Assembly (NCBI RefSeq): GCF_902493135.1
Contig: NZ_CABUOD010000055.1
Coordinates: forward strand, 1-22,899
Length of the DNA stretch: 22,899 nt
DNA from: an uncultured Parabacteroides sp.
GTDB lineage: Bacteria; Bacteroidota; Bacteroidia; Bacteroidales; Tannerellaceae
Direction of reading: 5' to 3'
Under the pieces are notes generated by a model. The model did not search any database. It was given only the letters and a program-made list of their open reading frames with translations, and had not been told where the DNA came from. Below are positions 1 through 6,206 of this stretch, in pieces (the stretch's first letter is position 1; every line of letters begins with the position of its first letter). The position numbers and the translations under genes are program-made.

Positions 1-170
1 AAGCTGGTGAGCGTTAAGCGCAGTGACCGGAGTGAGCGCCCGGAGCGTCTGCTGTTTGAGCGAAGCGAGTTTCAGACGCGACAGCGAACCGGAGGGAACG
101 GAGTAGCGAGGCAGGTTCGGCCTTGATCTTTTGGTTACTTTTGGATCAAGCCAAAAGTAACAAGTAAATA
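1..170. repeat. GC-rich palindromic intergenic element with alternative hairpins
   Basis: No gene is supported here. The first 120 bases are built from variants of short words such as GGAGTGAG, GAGCGAAGCGAG and GGAACGGAG. A 7-bp inverted repeat, GCGTCTG (45-51) with CAGACGC (73-79), is visible. A perfect 11-bp inverted repeat follows: GTTACTTTTGG (134-144) and CCAAAAGTAAC (151-161), with a 6-nt loop. A competing stem can form between CTTGATC (122-128) and GATCAAG (144-150). Repeats of this look are scattered between genes in Bacteroidales genomes as I recall them, but I cannot search here. A terminator or processing site for a gene left of the window is possible. Confidence 0.5.
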
Positions 171-199
171 TTTATCAACAATCAAATACAGAATCCATT

Positions 200-535
200 A
201 TGAGCAAACTAAGACAAATCCTTGAATTTATCAGAGCCTTGTTGGGCTTCTTGTTGAACCTGAAAAAGAAGAAAACGGATGAGAAGAATGAAAAGCCGGC
301 TCGCCCGATACCGGAAGAGTTGCCGGACGATGCGCCTCCGGACGGCATTGGCATTGTATCTGGCCGCCCTTGGGATAATGGCCCTGTGGGCGGACCGTTC
401 AGAGGTGGTATTAGGATGTGTAGGGGCCCTCTTGACACTCTCGGAGTGCGGACGGGCCACACGGGGCAAGTCGCCTCCTTCGTAGGGTGGACGTTGTTTA
501 CATACGCTGTCGGGATGTCTTTATGGGGAGCCTGA
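200..535 (+). CDS. Hypothetical small protein, overlaps a second ORF
   Basis: I do not recognise this 111-residue ORF. Residues 1-25 include a hydrophobic helix (ILEFIRALLGFLLNL) followed by KKKK and a charged, proline-rich linker (to about residue 50). The C-terminal half is glycine-rich and uses AGG codons, so it looks less like a real protein than the N-terminal half. A different ORF (279-485) overlaps it in another frame and carries the better-looking hydrophobic segments. Either the first ORF is real with an unusual tail, or the two are overlapping genes, or one gene has been frameshifted between about 264 and 355. The start has no clear ribosome site. It ends 7 bases before the end of the convergent gene at 543. 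Confidence 0.4.
   Translation: MSKLRQILEFIRALLGFLLNLKKKKTDEKNEKPARPIPEELPDDAPPDGIGIVSGRPWDNGPVGGPFRGGIRMCRGPLDTLGVRTGHTGQVASFVGWTLFTYAVGMSLWGA
279..485 (+). CDS. Hypothetical small membrane protein, embedded in another ORF
   Basis: This 68-residue ORF lies entirely within the 200-535 ORF in a different frame. Residues 1-22 are arginine-rich. They are followed by two hydrophobic stretches (about 23-37 and 43-53) separated by a short polar turn with ADRSE, which fits a two-helix membrane hairpin with a positive N-terminus inside the cell. Its codons (CTG, GCC, CTC) are more typical of neighbouring genes than those of the competing frame. This nested arrangement recalls phage lysis genes such as Rz/Rz1, but no motif supports that and I assign no function. 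An upstream in-frame TGA at 261-263 means it must start inside the first ORF unless a frameshift joins them. Confidence 0.35.
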   Translation: MRRMKSRLARYRKSCRTMRLRTALALYLAALGIMALWADRSEVVLGCVGALLTLSECGRATRGKSPPS

Positions 536-542
536 ACGGACG

Positions 543-872
543 TTAGCGGATGGACACTTTGCGGACCGTGTCGCCGATGCGGACGATGTAGTACCCTTTG
601 GCAATATCCACCGTATATTCGCCGGAGGGTTGCTTCATCGGTATCTCTTTCACCCGGATGCCTACCACGCTGTAGATCTCGAGCTTGCTGCCGGCCGGAG
701 CATTCTCCACAACGATCTTGTTATCGTAGGCGCTGACCTCTACAGAGTCCGGTTCTTTGTCTTTGTCGGCGGTCGTCCGGGATACGGTCGTATGCGCTTG
801 CTGTGCCATCACCTCAAGCGGACAACCGGCCCATGCGGCCAGCAACAAAACGATTGTAATGAATACTTTCAT
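543..872 (-). CDS. Small secreted protein with T9SS-like C-terminal domain
   Basis: A 109-residue protein with an N-terminal signal peptide (MKVFITIVLLLAAWAGC..., cleavage probably after VMAQ), a short polar linker rich in T, D and K (about 26-43), and a C-terminal beta-rich module. That module contains the pattern KLEIYSVVGIRV...GYYIVRIGDTVRKVSIR, which resembles the type IX secretion sorting domain (TIGR04183-like) common in Bacteroidetes. Almost nothing else is present, so there is no obvious cargo domain. I chose the ATG at 872 rather than the longer start at 896, because a perfect -7 box (TACATTTG on the minus strand, 894-901) would leave the longer start untranscribed. The function is unknown. 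Confidence 0.65.
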   Translation of the reverse strand: MKVFITIVLLLAAWAGCPLEVMAQQAHTTVSRTTADKDKEPDSVEVSAYDNKIVVENAPAGSKLEIYSVVGIRVKEIPMKQPSGEYTVDIAKGYYIVRIGDTVRKVSIR

Positions 873-893
873 ATACCAAACCCTAAGATTGTA

Positions 894-901
894 CAAATGT
901 A
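894..901 (-). promoter_or_regulatory. Bacteroidetes -7 promoter box for the small secreted protein
   Basis: TACATTTG on the minus strand matches TAnnTTTG, the primary sigma factor -7 consensus in Bacteroidetes. It lies 22 bases upstream of the ATG at 872. No convincing -33 TTTG is seen at 19 bp. Confidence 0.4.
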
Positions 902-938
902 GGAATATTTTTTGGATAATGTAGAAAGTTCCGTATTA

Positions 939-1259
939 TTAATGACGAAATAGCTTAAATCGTTTCCAAAGTTTTTTTATATTTTGCCGGCAGTCCCAGA
1001 CAGCGGCAACCTGTATAATCTCCTTTTTCACATAATAAATAATCTTGTAATGCTTATTAGAGACTAACGAACGATATTCCTTGGTTGCCGTAACCAACAA
1101 CAACTCCCTGGGAGCCATAAACGGGAATTGAAGAAGCCGATCGCCGTCATCAATAAAACTGTTATAGATTTTAGTCGCGACCTCTTCGCTTTGATGGGAG
1201 TAGTAATCATATATTTTGTCAAGGTCTTTTTTGGCTGCATTACTCCATTTTATGGTCAT
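939..1259 (-). CDS. RelE/ParE-family toxin (module 1)
   Basis: A 106-residue protein with the plan of the RelE/ParE toxin superfamily. It has an N-terminal strand and helices (MTIKWSNAAKKDLDKIYDYY), a central LLQFPFMAPREL loop, and a C-terminal sheet with YRSLV..KHYKIIYYV followed by VWDCRQN near the end. ParE members poison gyrase and RelE members cut ribosome-bound mRNA; the sequence does not decide which applies, though the overall pattern is ParE-like. The ATG at 1259 overlaps the antitoxin stop as ATGA, the usual coupling of such pairs; an ATG two codons earlier (1265) is possible. It is clearly homologous to the toxin at 1560-1877, sharing YRSL, KYKI/KHYKI, YY and VWDCRQN. Confidence 0.85.
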   Translation of the reverse strand: MTIKWSNAAKKDLDKIYDYYSHQSEEVATKIYNSFIDDGDRLLQFPFMAPRELLLVTATKEYRSLVSNKHYKIIYYVKKEIIQVAAVWDCRQNIKKLWKRFKLFRH

Positions 1260-1501
1260 TTGCATAACGGATGTCTTTTCCTTAATTCATCGCTTGTATA
1301 ATACCGCCCCATCCGAAAATCCTCCTCAGCCTCTTCCAAACGCTCTTTCAGTTCCTCGATAGTATATTGACAAGGCGGTTGTTCGCGCGTGAGCACACGT
1401 TTGAGGTATTTCCCTACACGGTCGACCGTCTCTTCGGATTCGATCATATCGATCATTTCCCGGAGTTCGTCCTTCTTGCATTCCAATTCCATAGCCGTCA
1501 T
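1256..1501 (-). CDS. Antitoxin of RelE/ParE-type module 1
   Basis: An 81-residue, charged, mostly helical protein directly upstream of the toxin with a 4-bp overlap. The N-terminal half (MTAMELECKKDELREMIDMI...) resembles the short helical antitoxins that precede ParE toxins in Bacteroidetes. The C-terminal part (TIEELKERLEEAEEDFRMG...) is the likely toxin-wrapping tail. I chose ATG 1501 rather than a start 42 bases upstream because that longer start would lie at the -7 promoter box. Residues 1-39 match the antitoxin of module 2 with one substitution (KRV against KRM), whereas the C-terminal 40 residues differ clearly. It should neutralise its partner and repress its own promoter, as is usual in type II systems. 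Confidence 0.8.
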   Translation of the reverse strand: MTAMELECKKDELREMIDMIESEETVDRVGKYLKRVLTREQPPCQYTIEELKERLEEAEEDFRMGRYYTSDELRKRHPLCK

Positions 1502-1550
1502 GATTATATCCTTTCTTCTTTTTATATATTGACAATGGGACAAATATACA
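1366..1550 (-). repeat. 185-bp direct repeat, copy 1 (TA promoter and antitoxin N-terminus)
   Basis: It aligns base for base with 1978-2162 (offset 612) with two mismatches: one changes Val to Met and one is silent. It covers the promoter, 5' leader and first half of the antitoxin gene. Confidence 0.95.
1541..1548 (-). promoter_or_regulatory. -7 promoter box of toxin-antitoxin module 1
   Basis: TATATTTG on the minus strand is a perfect TAnnTTTG box about 40 bases upstream of the antitoxin ATG. It lies inside the duplicated segment, and just upstream is the 3' end of toxin 2, so module 1 may also be read through from module 2. Confidence 0.5.
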
Positions 1551-1559
1551 CAAAAAATC

Positions 1560-1877
1560 CTATCGAGAACGAAACAATCTTTTTAATCGTTTTACATTCT
1601 GCCGGCAATCCCAAACACCGGCGATATAGATGGCATTATTTTCAAAATAATATAGAATCTTATATTTATCAACGATAAGCGAACGGTATGTTTTATCACG
1701 ATCTTCCAACAAGGGTTCTATCGGAGCCATTTGGGGAAAATTAAGTAAAGGTTCTGCTGCATCTAATATTTTATTATGTGTCTTAATGGCAGCTTGCACA
1801 CTTTTCTTACTGATAAACTTATAGATACTGTTAAGGTTTCTTTGGGCTGCCGGCAGCCAGACGATTCTGTTTACCAT
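1560..1877 (-). CDS. RelE/ParE-family toxin (module 2)
   Basis: A 105-residue toxin of the RelE/ParE superfamily, starting MVNRIVWLPAAQRNLNSIY and carrying LLNFPQMAPIEPLL, TYRSLIVDKYKILYY and VWDCRQNVKRL. It overlaps the antitoxin stop by 7 bases (ATGGTAA), which sets the start at 1877. A longer open frame reaches to 2189, but that extension is the antitoxin gene read in another frame. It is a diverged homologue of the module 1 toxin: the core motifs are shared, while helices 1 and 2 and the loop after MAP differ strongly. That is the expected pattern if the two pairs have separate specificities. Confidence 0.85.
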   Translation of the reverse strand: MVNRIVWLPAAQRNLNSIYKFISKKSVQAAIKTHNKILDAAEPLLNFPQMAPIEPLLEDRDKTYRSLIVDKYKILYYFENNAIYIAGVWDCRQNVKRLKRLFRSR

Positions 1878-2113
1878 GTCAAAGCGGCTTTTCGAAGTTC
1901 CTCCGTCGAGCATCCCAATCCCAAACGAGCTTCCTTTTCTGCCACATTCAACTGTTCCTTCAACTCTTCTATAGAGAATTGACAAGGCGGTTGTTCGCGC
2001 GTGAGCATACGTTTGAGGTATTTCCCTACACGGTCGACCGTCTCCTCGGATTCGATCATATCGATCATTTCCCGGAGTTCGTCCTTCTTGCATTCCAATT
2101 CCATAGCCGTCAT
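1871..2113 (-). CDS. Antitoxin of RelE/ParE-type module 2
   Basis: An 80-residue helical antitoxin whose first 39 residues are virtually identical to those of module 1. The rest (SIEELKEQLNVAEKEARLG...LTW) has diverged along with its toxin. The ATG at 2113 is chosen for the same reason as in module 1: the alternative start lies at the promoter. This copy has an 11-bp inverted repeat immediately upstream of its promoter that module 1 lacks, so the two modules may not be regulated in the same way even though the likely DNA-facing N-termini are the same. Confidence 0.8.
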   Translation of the reverse strand: MTAMELECKKDELREMIDMIESEETVDRVGKYLKRMLTREQPPCQFSIEELKEQLNVAEKEARLGLGCSTEELRKAALTW

Positions 2114-2162
2114 GATTATATCCTTTCTTCTTTTTATATATTGACAATGGGACAAATATACA
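1978..2162 (-). repeat. 185-bp direct repeat, copy 2 (TA promoter and antitoxin N-terminus)
   Basis: The partner of 1366-1550, with two mismatches in 185 bases. The copies diverge abruptly on both sides, which indicates a recent duplication or gene conversion limited to this segment. Confidence 0.95.
2153..2160 (-). promoter_or_regulatory. -7 promoter box of toxin-antitoxin module 2
   Basis: TATATTTG on the minus strand, a perfect TAnnTTTG box 40 bases upstream of the antitoxin ATG at 2113, in the same position as in module 1. Confidence 0.5.
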
Positions 2163-2167
2163 ACAAT

Positions 2168-2195
2168 ATTTGCTTGAAAAGCAGTTCAAGCAAAT
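2168..2195. promoter_or_regulatory. 11-bp inverted repeat upstream of TA module 2
   Basis: ATTTGCTTGAA (2168-2178) and TTCAAGCAAAT (2185-2195) are perfectly complementary around a 6-nt loop. On the minus strand the element begins about 8 bases upstream of the TATATTTG box, so it overlaps the -33 region. It could be an operator for the antitoxin complex, or a weak terminator after rnz; no T-tract follows on the minus strand, so I favour the operator. Confidence 0.45.
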
Positions 2196-2227
2196 TATAT
2201 TCCGAATAAAAAGAAGCCCCCTCTCCT

Positions 2228-2260
2228 ATTTTTTAATTTTTAATTCTTAATTTTTAATTC
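2228..2260. repeat. AT-rich dispersed repeat at the rnz stop codon
   Basis: On the minus strand this reads GAATTAAAAATTAAG then AATTAAAAATTAAAAAAT. It begins at the base after the rnz TGA. The same 33 bases occur exactly at 20167-20199; related copies lie at 4618-4650 and 19770-19801. Confidence 0.85.
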
Positions 2261-3175
2261 TCAAACCCTTACCACCATCCCCTCATTCCCCAATATCGTG
2301 CCGGGGAATACCGCTTCCGCTTCCCGGTGAAGCTCGGACAGGTCTTCGTAACGGGCGGAGTAATGGCCGATGACAAGGCGTTTGACCCGGGCGTCGCGGG
2401 CTATCTCCGCTGCCTGGCGGGCAGTGGAATGGAAGGTCTCTTTAGCACGGGCGAGATCGCACTCGGCAAATGTCGCTTCGTGATAGAGCAGGTCCACCCC
2501 TTCGATAATCGGGATGATCGAGCGGTGGTAGGCCGTATCGGAACAGAACGCATAGCGCTTGGGAGGAGCAGCCGGGCGCGTCAGGCGGGAGTTGGGAACC
2601 ACTTCCCCTTCGGGCGTGACATAGTCCCGCCCCTGTTTGATGTCCTTCATGCAACGGACGGGAACCTGGTAGAAATCCGTCATCTCGCGGATGATATGCG
2701 CCTCTTTCGGTTTTTCGGCGAAGAGGTAGCCGCAAGTAGGAATCCGGTGCTTCAGCGGGATGGAATAGACCGACAGCGACCGGTCCTCCATCACCAACGA
2801 ATGGCTGCGGGTATCGACTGGGTTGAAACGCACTTCGAACTCCATGCCCCGGCAGAACAAATCCATCACGGGGCGCAGGTAAGTCTCGACCTCCTTCGGG
2901 CCATGCACGACCAGCTCGCCGGTACGCCCTAACATCCCGAGCGTTGAGACCAGGCCCGGCAAACCGAAACAGTGGTCGCCATGCAGATGCGAGATGAAGA
3001 TATGGGCGAGACGGCCGAAACGGACGCGCATTTTACGCATCTGCACCTGGGTACCCTCCCCGCAATCAATCATATATAATTTATCCCGTAAATCCACTAC
3101 CTGTGAAGTCGCCAGATGCCGCGTGGTAGGTAACGCCGAACCGCATCCCAATATGTTTATGTTAAATTCTGCCAT
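2261..3175 (-). CDS. rnz: Ribonuclease Z
   Basis: A 304-residue metallo-beta-lactamase-fold endonuclease that matures tRNA 3' ends by cutting after the discriminator base. The zinc motif HLHGDH is at residues 63-68, and the N-terminus MAEFNINILGCGSALPT is typical of the short bacterial RNase Z. Further family features are present: the glycine-rich FGLPGL after the motif, an SDTAYH segment near residue 215 and a C-terminal HYSARY histidine. The length fits the usual 300-310 residues. It is transcribed away from cydB and is probably a single gene. A 33-bp AT-rich repeat follows immediately after its stop codon. The role is essential housekeeping in species whose tRNA genes do not all encode CCA. 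Confidence 0.95.
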   Translation of the reverse strand: MAEFNINILGCGSALPTTRHLATSQVVDLRDKLYMIDCGEGTQVQMRKMRVRFGRLAHIFISHLHGDHCFGLPGLVSTLGMLGRTGELVVHGPKEVETYLRPVMDLFCRGMEFEVRFNPVDTRSHSLVMEDRSLSVYSIPLKHRIPTCGYLFAEKPKEAHIIREMTDFYQVPVRCMKDIKQGRDYVTPEGEVVPNSRLTRPAAPPKRYAFCSDTAYHRSIIPIIEGVDLLYHEATFAECDLARAKETFHSTARQAAEIARDARVKRLVIGHYSARYEDLSELHREAEAVFPGTILGNEGMVVRV

Positions 3176-3456
3176 AAGGTCCTTCGGATAATTTGGGTGT
3201 AAAGATAATACAAAAGCATTGGCGTACTGTGAAAAATAACAAAAAAAGCAGGGAGATTGTTCCGAGGGTCACAGGGATTCCATATATTTGTTTGCTGTCC
3301 TTATGGAAGCTATTTAGAGTCAGTAGAAAAGACTTAAGATATTTTCATCTAAGCCTTAACTAACTTTTTCTTTTTGTTTAAAACGGTTAAATGTAGAAAC
3401 GGCCAAGCGTGAGCTTCGCCGTTTCCTTTGTTTTATGGGGCCATCTCCCCCCACCA
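3176..3456. other. Intergenic region between rnz and cydB with possible small RNA
   Basis: No ORF is supported. On the plus strand a perfect TAnnTTTG box (TATATTTG, 3283-3290) points toward a hairpin at 3396-3425 followed by a T-rich run, which could bound a transcript of about 140 nt. The nearest upstream TTG (3257-3259) is 23 bp away, longer than the usual 19. On the minus strand the sequence TATCTTTA near 3205 may serve rnz. Confidence 0.3.
3396..3425. terminator. Hairpin downstream of cydB
   Basis: GAAACGGC (3396-3403) pairs perfectly with GCCGTTTC (3418-3425), with a further AAGC/GCTT inside and a GTGA loop. On the plus strand it is followed by CTTTGTTTT; on the minus strand, the cydB direction, by TACATTT. 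It could end the cyd transcript or a plus-strand small RNA. Confidence 0.5.
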
Positions 3457-4620
3457 TCAATAGGCATGTATGTCTTTCTCTTCCATCTCCTTCCCGCTGA
3501 TCTTCCTCAGATCCAACGCACGCCAGGCATAGAAAATATAACCTAAGACGAAAGGCACGAGGATGGAGACATAACTCATCACTTTCAGGGTGAACGGACT
3601 GGAGCAGCTATTGGCGATCGTCAGCGAACTTTGCAGGTCGGCCACCGAAGGGTAATAAGCCGTATTGTTCCAACCGGCACAAAGCAACAGCGCCAGTACC
3701 GTGAGCACCGTGCCTGTCCCGCAGAACCAGATGCCCTTTTTCCATGTCCCCGACAAGATCGTACGTACGATGCCGTACAAGACACCGGCCACACCCGCCA
3801 ACAGCACAGCCGATACGGCTGGCATCCCGACCAGGTTCATAAAGTATTTATAGGGCTGCATATACACCTCTTTTGTCTCCGGATCGACGGCAAACCCGTC
3901 GGCAAGCAACAGATGCACGAGGAAGACAAGGAAGAAGACAAGAAACAGCGCCGTTTCGATCACCAGATGCTTGCGGCTGCGTTTCACGATCTCGGCATCG
4001 TCGATATTGTTGATGAAATAAAGCAATGCCTGGATGCGTGCCAGAAAGAACACCGCCAGTCCGAGGCATACGTTCCAGAACACCAAAGCGGCTTCAAGCC
4101 CGTGCCAGGGGTTCGCCCAAGTGGAGATCACCGGCATCGCGACATCGGTCAGCTGTCCTTTGTTGACGACAAACTCGGCTCCGCTAAAGAACGTACCGAC
4201 AGCCGTGCCCAACAGGATCGGGCCCAAGATGCCGTTCAGCAGCAGGAATACCTGATACGTCTTTTTACCCAGGAGATTCCCCTTCTTCGACTGGTACTCA
4301 TACGATACGGCCTGCAGGACGAAGCAAGCCAGTATCAGCATCCACACCCAGTAGGCTCCGCCGAAACTGGTCGAATAGAATAACGGGAAAGAGGCGAAAA
4401 ACGCACCTCCGAAAGTGACCAGGGTCGTAAACGTAAACTCCCATTTGCGTCCGGTCGAGTTCAGCAACATCTTTTGTTGCAATTCAGTTTTGCCGATCGT
4501 GAAAAGCAAGGACTGTCCCCCCTGTACGAAAAGCAGGAAAACCAACAATGCTCCCAACAGGGAAACAAGGAACCACCAGTAATGCTGTAACAATATATAT
4601 GTACTATCCATAACACTCAT
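3457..4620 (-). CDS. cydB: Cytochrome bd ubiquinol/menaquinol oxidase subunit II
   Basis: A 387-residue polytopic membrane protein, the CydB partner of CydA in cytochrome bd oxidase. This complex uses quinol to reduce oxygen at very low oxygen levels and is the main oxygen-consuming enzyme of Bacteroides-like anaerobes. The N-terminus (LLQHYWWFLVSLLGALLVFLLFVQGGQ) and the late segment NTAYYPSVADLQSSLTIANS are characteristic, and about eight or nine hydrophobic helices are visible. It lies 24 bases after cydA in the same operon. The start at 4620 gives MSVMDST; an ATG at 4611 would match homologues beginning near MDSTY equally well. The leader between the genes consists of AT-rich repeat copies that contain extra ATG triplets. 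Confidence 0.96.
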   Translation of the reverse strand: MSVMDSTYILLQHYWWFLVSLLGALLVFLLFVQGGQSLLFTIGKTELQQKMLLNSTGRKWEFTFTTLVTFGGAFFASFPLFYSTSFGGAYWVWMLILACFVLQAVSYEYQSKKGNLLGKKTYQVFLLLNGILGPILLGTAVGTFFSGAEFVVNKGQLTDVAMPVISTWANPWHGLEAALVFWNVCLGLAVFFLARIQALLYFINNIDDAEIVKRSRKHLVIETALFLVFFLVFLVHLLLADGFAVDPETKEVYMQPYKYFMNLVGMPAVSAVLLAGVAGVLYGIVRTILSGTWKKGIWFCGTGTVLTVLALLLCAGWNNTAYYPSVADLQSSLTIANSCSSPFTLKVMSYVSILVPFVLGYIFYAWRALDLRKISGKEMEEKDIHAY

Positions 4621-4650
4621 TTCTTAATTCATAATTCATAATTCTTAATT
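4618..4650. repeat. AT-rich dispersed repeat between cydA and cydB
   Basis: On the minus strand, tandem GAATTAAGAATTATGAATTA-type units start within the last codon and stop of cydA (AAT TAA) and run up to the cydB start. This is a degenerate member of the family seen at 2228, 19770 and 20167. Confidence 0.7.
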
Positions 4651-6195
4651 CACCGAAGGCCCTTTCCTGATCGCCTTCACCATAATACCGATCTCTGCGA
4701 TCAGCAGAACGGTAAAGAGCAGCAGGAAGAGGAAGAAGGTTGTCTGTACCGACGAAGTCGCCAGCTTGGACACGGACGCACCGGTCGGCAGGATGTCCTG
4801 GATAGCCCAGGGTTGACGTCCCACTTCGGCCACGACCCAACCGGCCTGCCCGGCGATGTAAGCGAGGGGGATCGTCCACAGGCTCGCCCATTGCAACCAG
4901 CGTGCATCGGCAAACTTTCCTTTCTTGCTCCAGATCAAAGCGATTATGAACAACAGGATAAAATATCCGCCCAGGATCACCATGATGCGGAATGAATAGA
5001 AGGTTAAACCTACGTGAGGGATCAGGTCGGCAGGATCTTTGATATACCCGTAACCGAAGTAAGCGAAGTTTTCGTCTAACAACGTACGGGCTTGCCGGGC
5101 AGCCGCCTGGTCTTTGTCTTTTACAGCCTTGCGGTAATCGGCAAGAGCCTGGATGGCGATCTGTCCCTTTTCAATCTTCTCGGCGGCGGAAAGGGCTACC
5201 GTCCCCTTGTTGGTCGTATAGCCGCCATCTATCAGGTTGACGATGCCCGGCACATACGCATCCACATCGCGTTCGGCGAGGAAGGAGAGCAGCTTCGGGA
5301 TCTTGATGTTGAAGATGAAAGGATTTACATTGTCCTTATAACTCGTCTTGTCGGGATTCAGCAGGCCGATGGCGACCAGCCCCGTACCGTCGCCGCCCTC
5401 ATAGAGCCCTTCCATAGCGGCCAACTTCATCGGTTGTTTCTGGGCTACCTGATAGGCGGAACCGTCACCCGTCCATACGATAAGTATGGAAGCGACAAGC
5501 CCGAAAACGGCAGCGATCTTGATGCTTTCGAGCGAGAACTTCGTCTCCCGCTTTCTCAACAGATACCAACTGCTGATGCCGATCACGAATACGGCGCCCA
5601 CGATCCAACCGGAAAGTACGGTATGGAAGAATTTGTTGATGGCGACGGGCGATAAGGCGACCGCCCAGAAATCGAACATCTCGTTGCGCACGGTGTCCGG
5701 ATTGAAGCGCATCCCTGCCGGATATTGCATCCAGGCATTGGCAATCAATATCCAGAGGGCGGATAGGGTTGCCCCTATAATCGTCAGCCAGGTGGAAGCC
5801 AGATGGAAACGTTTGCTCACCTTGTCCCAGCCGAAAAACATCACGGCTATAAAAGTCGCTTCCATAAAGAAAGCTAAGATTCCTTCAATGGCGAGGGGGG
5901 CTCCGAAGATGTCTCCTACAAACCAACTGTAGTTAGACCAGTTCGTCCCGAATTCGAATTCGAGGATCAGCCCGGTGGCAACACCGATAGCGAAATTAAT
6001 ACCAAACAGTTTCATCCAGAACCGGGTTGTCTTTTTCCAGAATTCGTTACCTGTTTTGTAATAGATGGTCTCCATGATGGCTTGTATAACGCCGAGCCCC
6101 AACGTGAGGGGGACGAACAGCCAGTGATACATGGCAGTGAGAGCGAATTGCGCTCTTGACCAGTCAATCAAAGAAGTGTCAATGCTTGCGATCAT
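4645..6195 (-). CDS. cydA: Cytochrome bd ubiquinol/menaquinol oxidase subunit I
   Basis: A 516-residue subunit carrying the three hemes and the quinol site of cytochrome bd. His24 in MYHWLFVPLTLGLG corresponds to the high-spin heme ligand near the N-terminus of E. coli CydA. GWVVAEVGRQPW near residue 465 is the conserved segment after the quinol-binding loop, and INFAIGVATGLILEFEFGTNW is the conserved helix 2-3 region. The length and helix pattern are normal. It is the second gene of an operon: the DUF4492 gene ends 11 bases upstream and cydB follows. The last codon and stop (AAT TAA) overlap the start of an AT-rich repeat. The enzyme sits in the inner membrane and supports nanaerobic respiration and oxygen scavenging. 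Confidence 0.97.
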   Translation of the reverse strand: MIASIDTSLIDWSRAQFALTAMYHWLFVPLTLGLGVIQAIMETIYYKTGNEFWKKTTRFWMKLFGINFAIGVATGLILEFEFGTNWSNYSWFVGDIFGAPLAIEGILAFFMEATFIAVMFFGWDKVSKRFHLASTWLTIIGATLSALWILIANAWMQYPAGMRFNPDTVRNEMFDFWAVALSPVAINKFFHTVLSGWIVGAVFVIGISSWYLLRKRETKFSLESIKIAAVFGLVASILIVWTGDGSAYQVAQKQPMKLAAMEGLYEGGDGTGLVAIGLLNPDKTSYKDNVNPFIFNIKIPKLLSFLAERDVDAYVPGIVNLIDGGYTTNKGTVALSAAEKIEKGQIAIQALADYRKAVKDKDQAAARQARTLLDENFAYFGYGYIKDPADLIPHVGLTFYSFRIMVILGGYFILLFIIALIWSKKGKFADARWLQWASLWTIPLAYIAGQAGWVVAEVGRQPWAIQDILPTGASVSKLATSSVQTTFFLFLLLFTVLLIAEIGIMVKAIRKGPSVN

Positions 6196-6206
6196 GATTA
6201 TATAAT

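Noticed and set aside
1..126. Open plus-strand frame from the left edge to a TGA at 124-126, possibly the 3' end of a gene
   Set aside because: The translation is only Arg/Ser/Glu-rich repeats arising from the palindromic GC-rich words, with no recognisable domain; the start lies outside the window, so it cannot be supported.
261..276. Programmed frameshift site joining the two small ORFs
   Set aside because: The A-run is GAAAAAG with only five A residues and does not form a standard slippery heptamer; no downstream stem was found.
1878..2189. N-terminal extension making a 209-residue toxin
   Set aside because: It is the antitoxin 2 coding region read in another frame; the toxin homology begins at the ATG at 1877 and overlaps the antitoxin stop.
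2327..2932. A 201-residue plus-strand ORF opposite rnz
   Set aside because: It is a shadow of the rnz frame; ribonuclease Z motifs on the other strand are intact.
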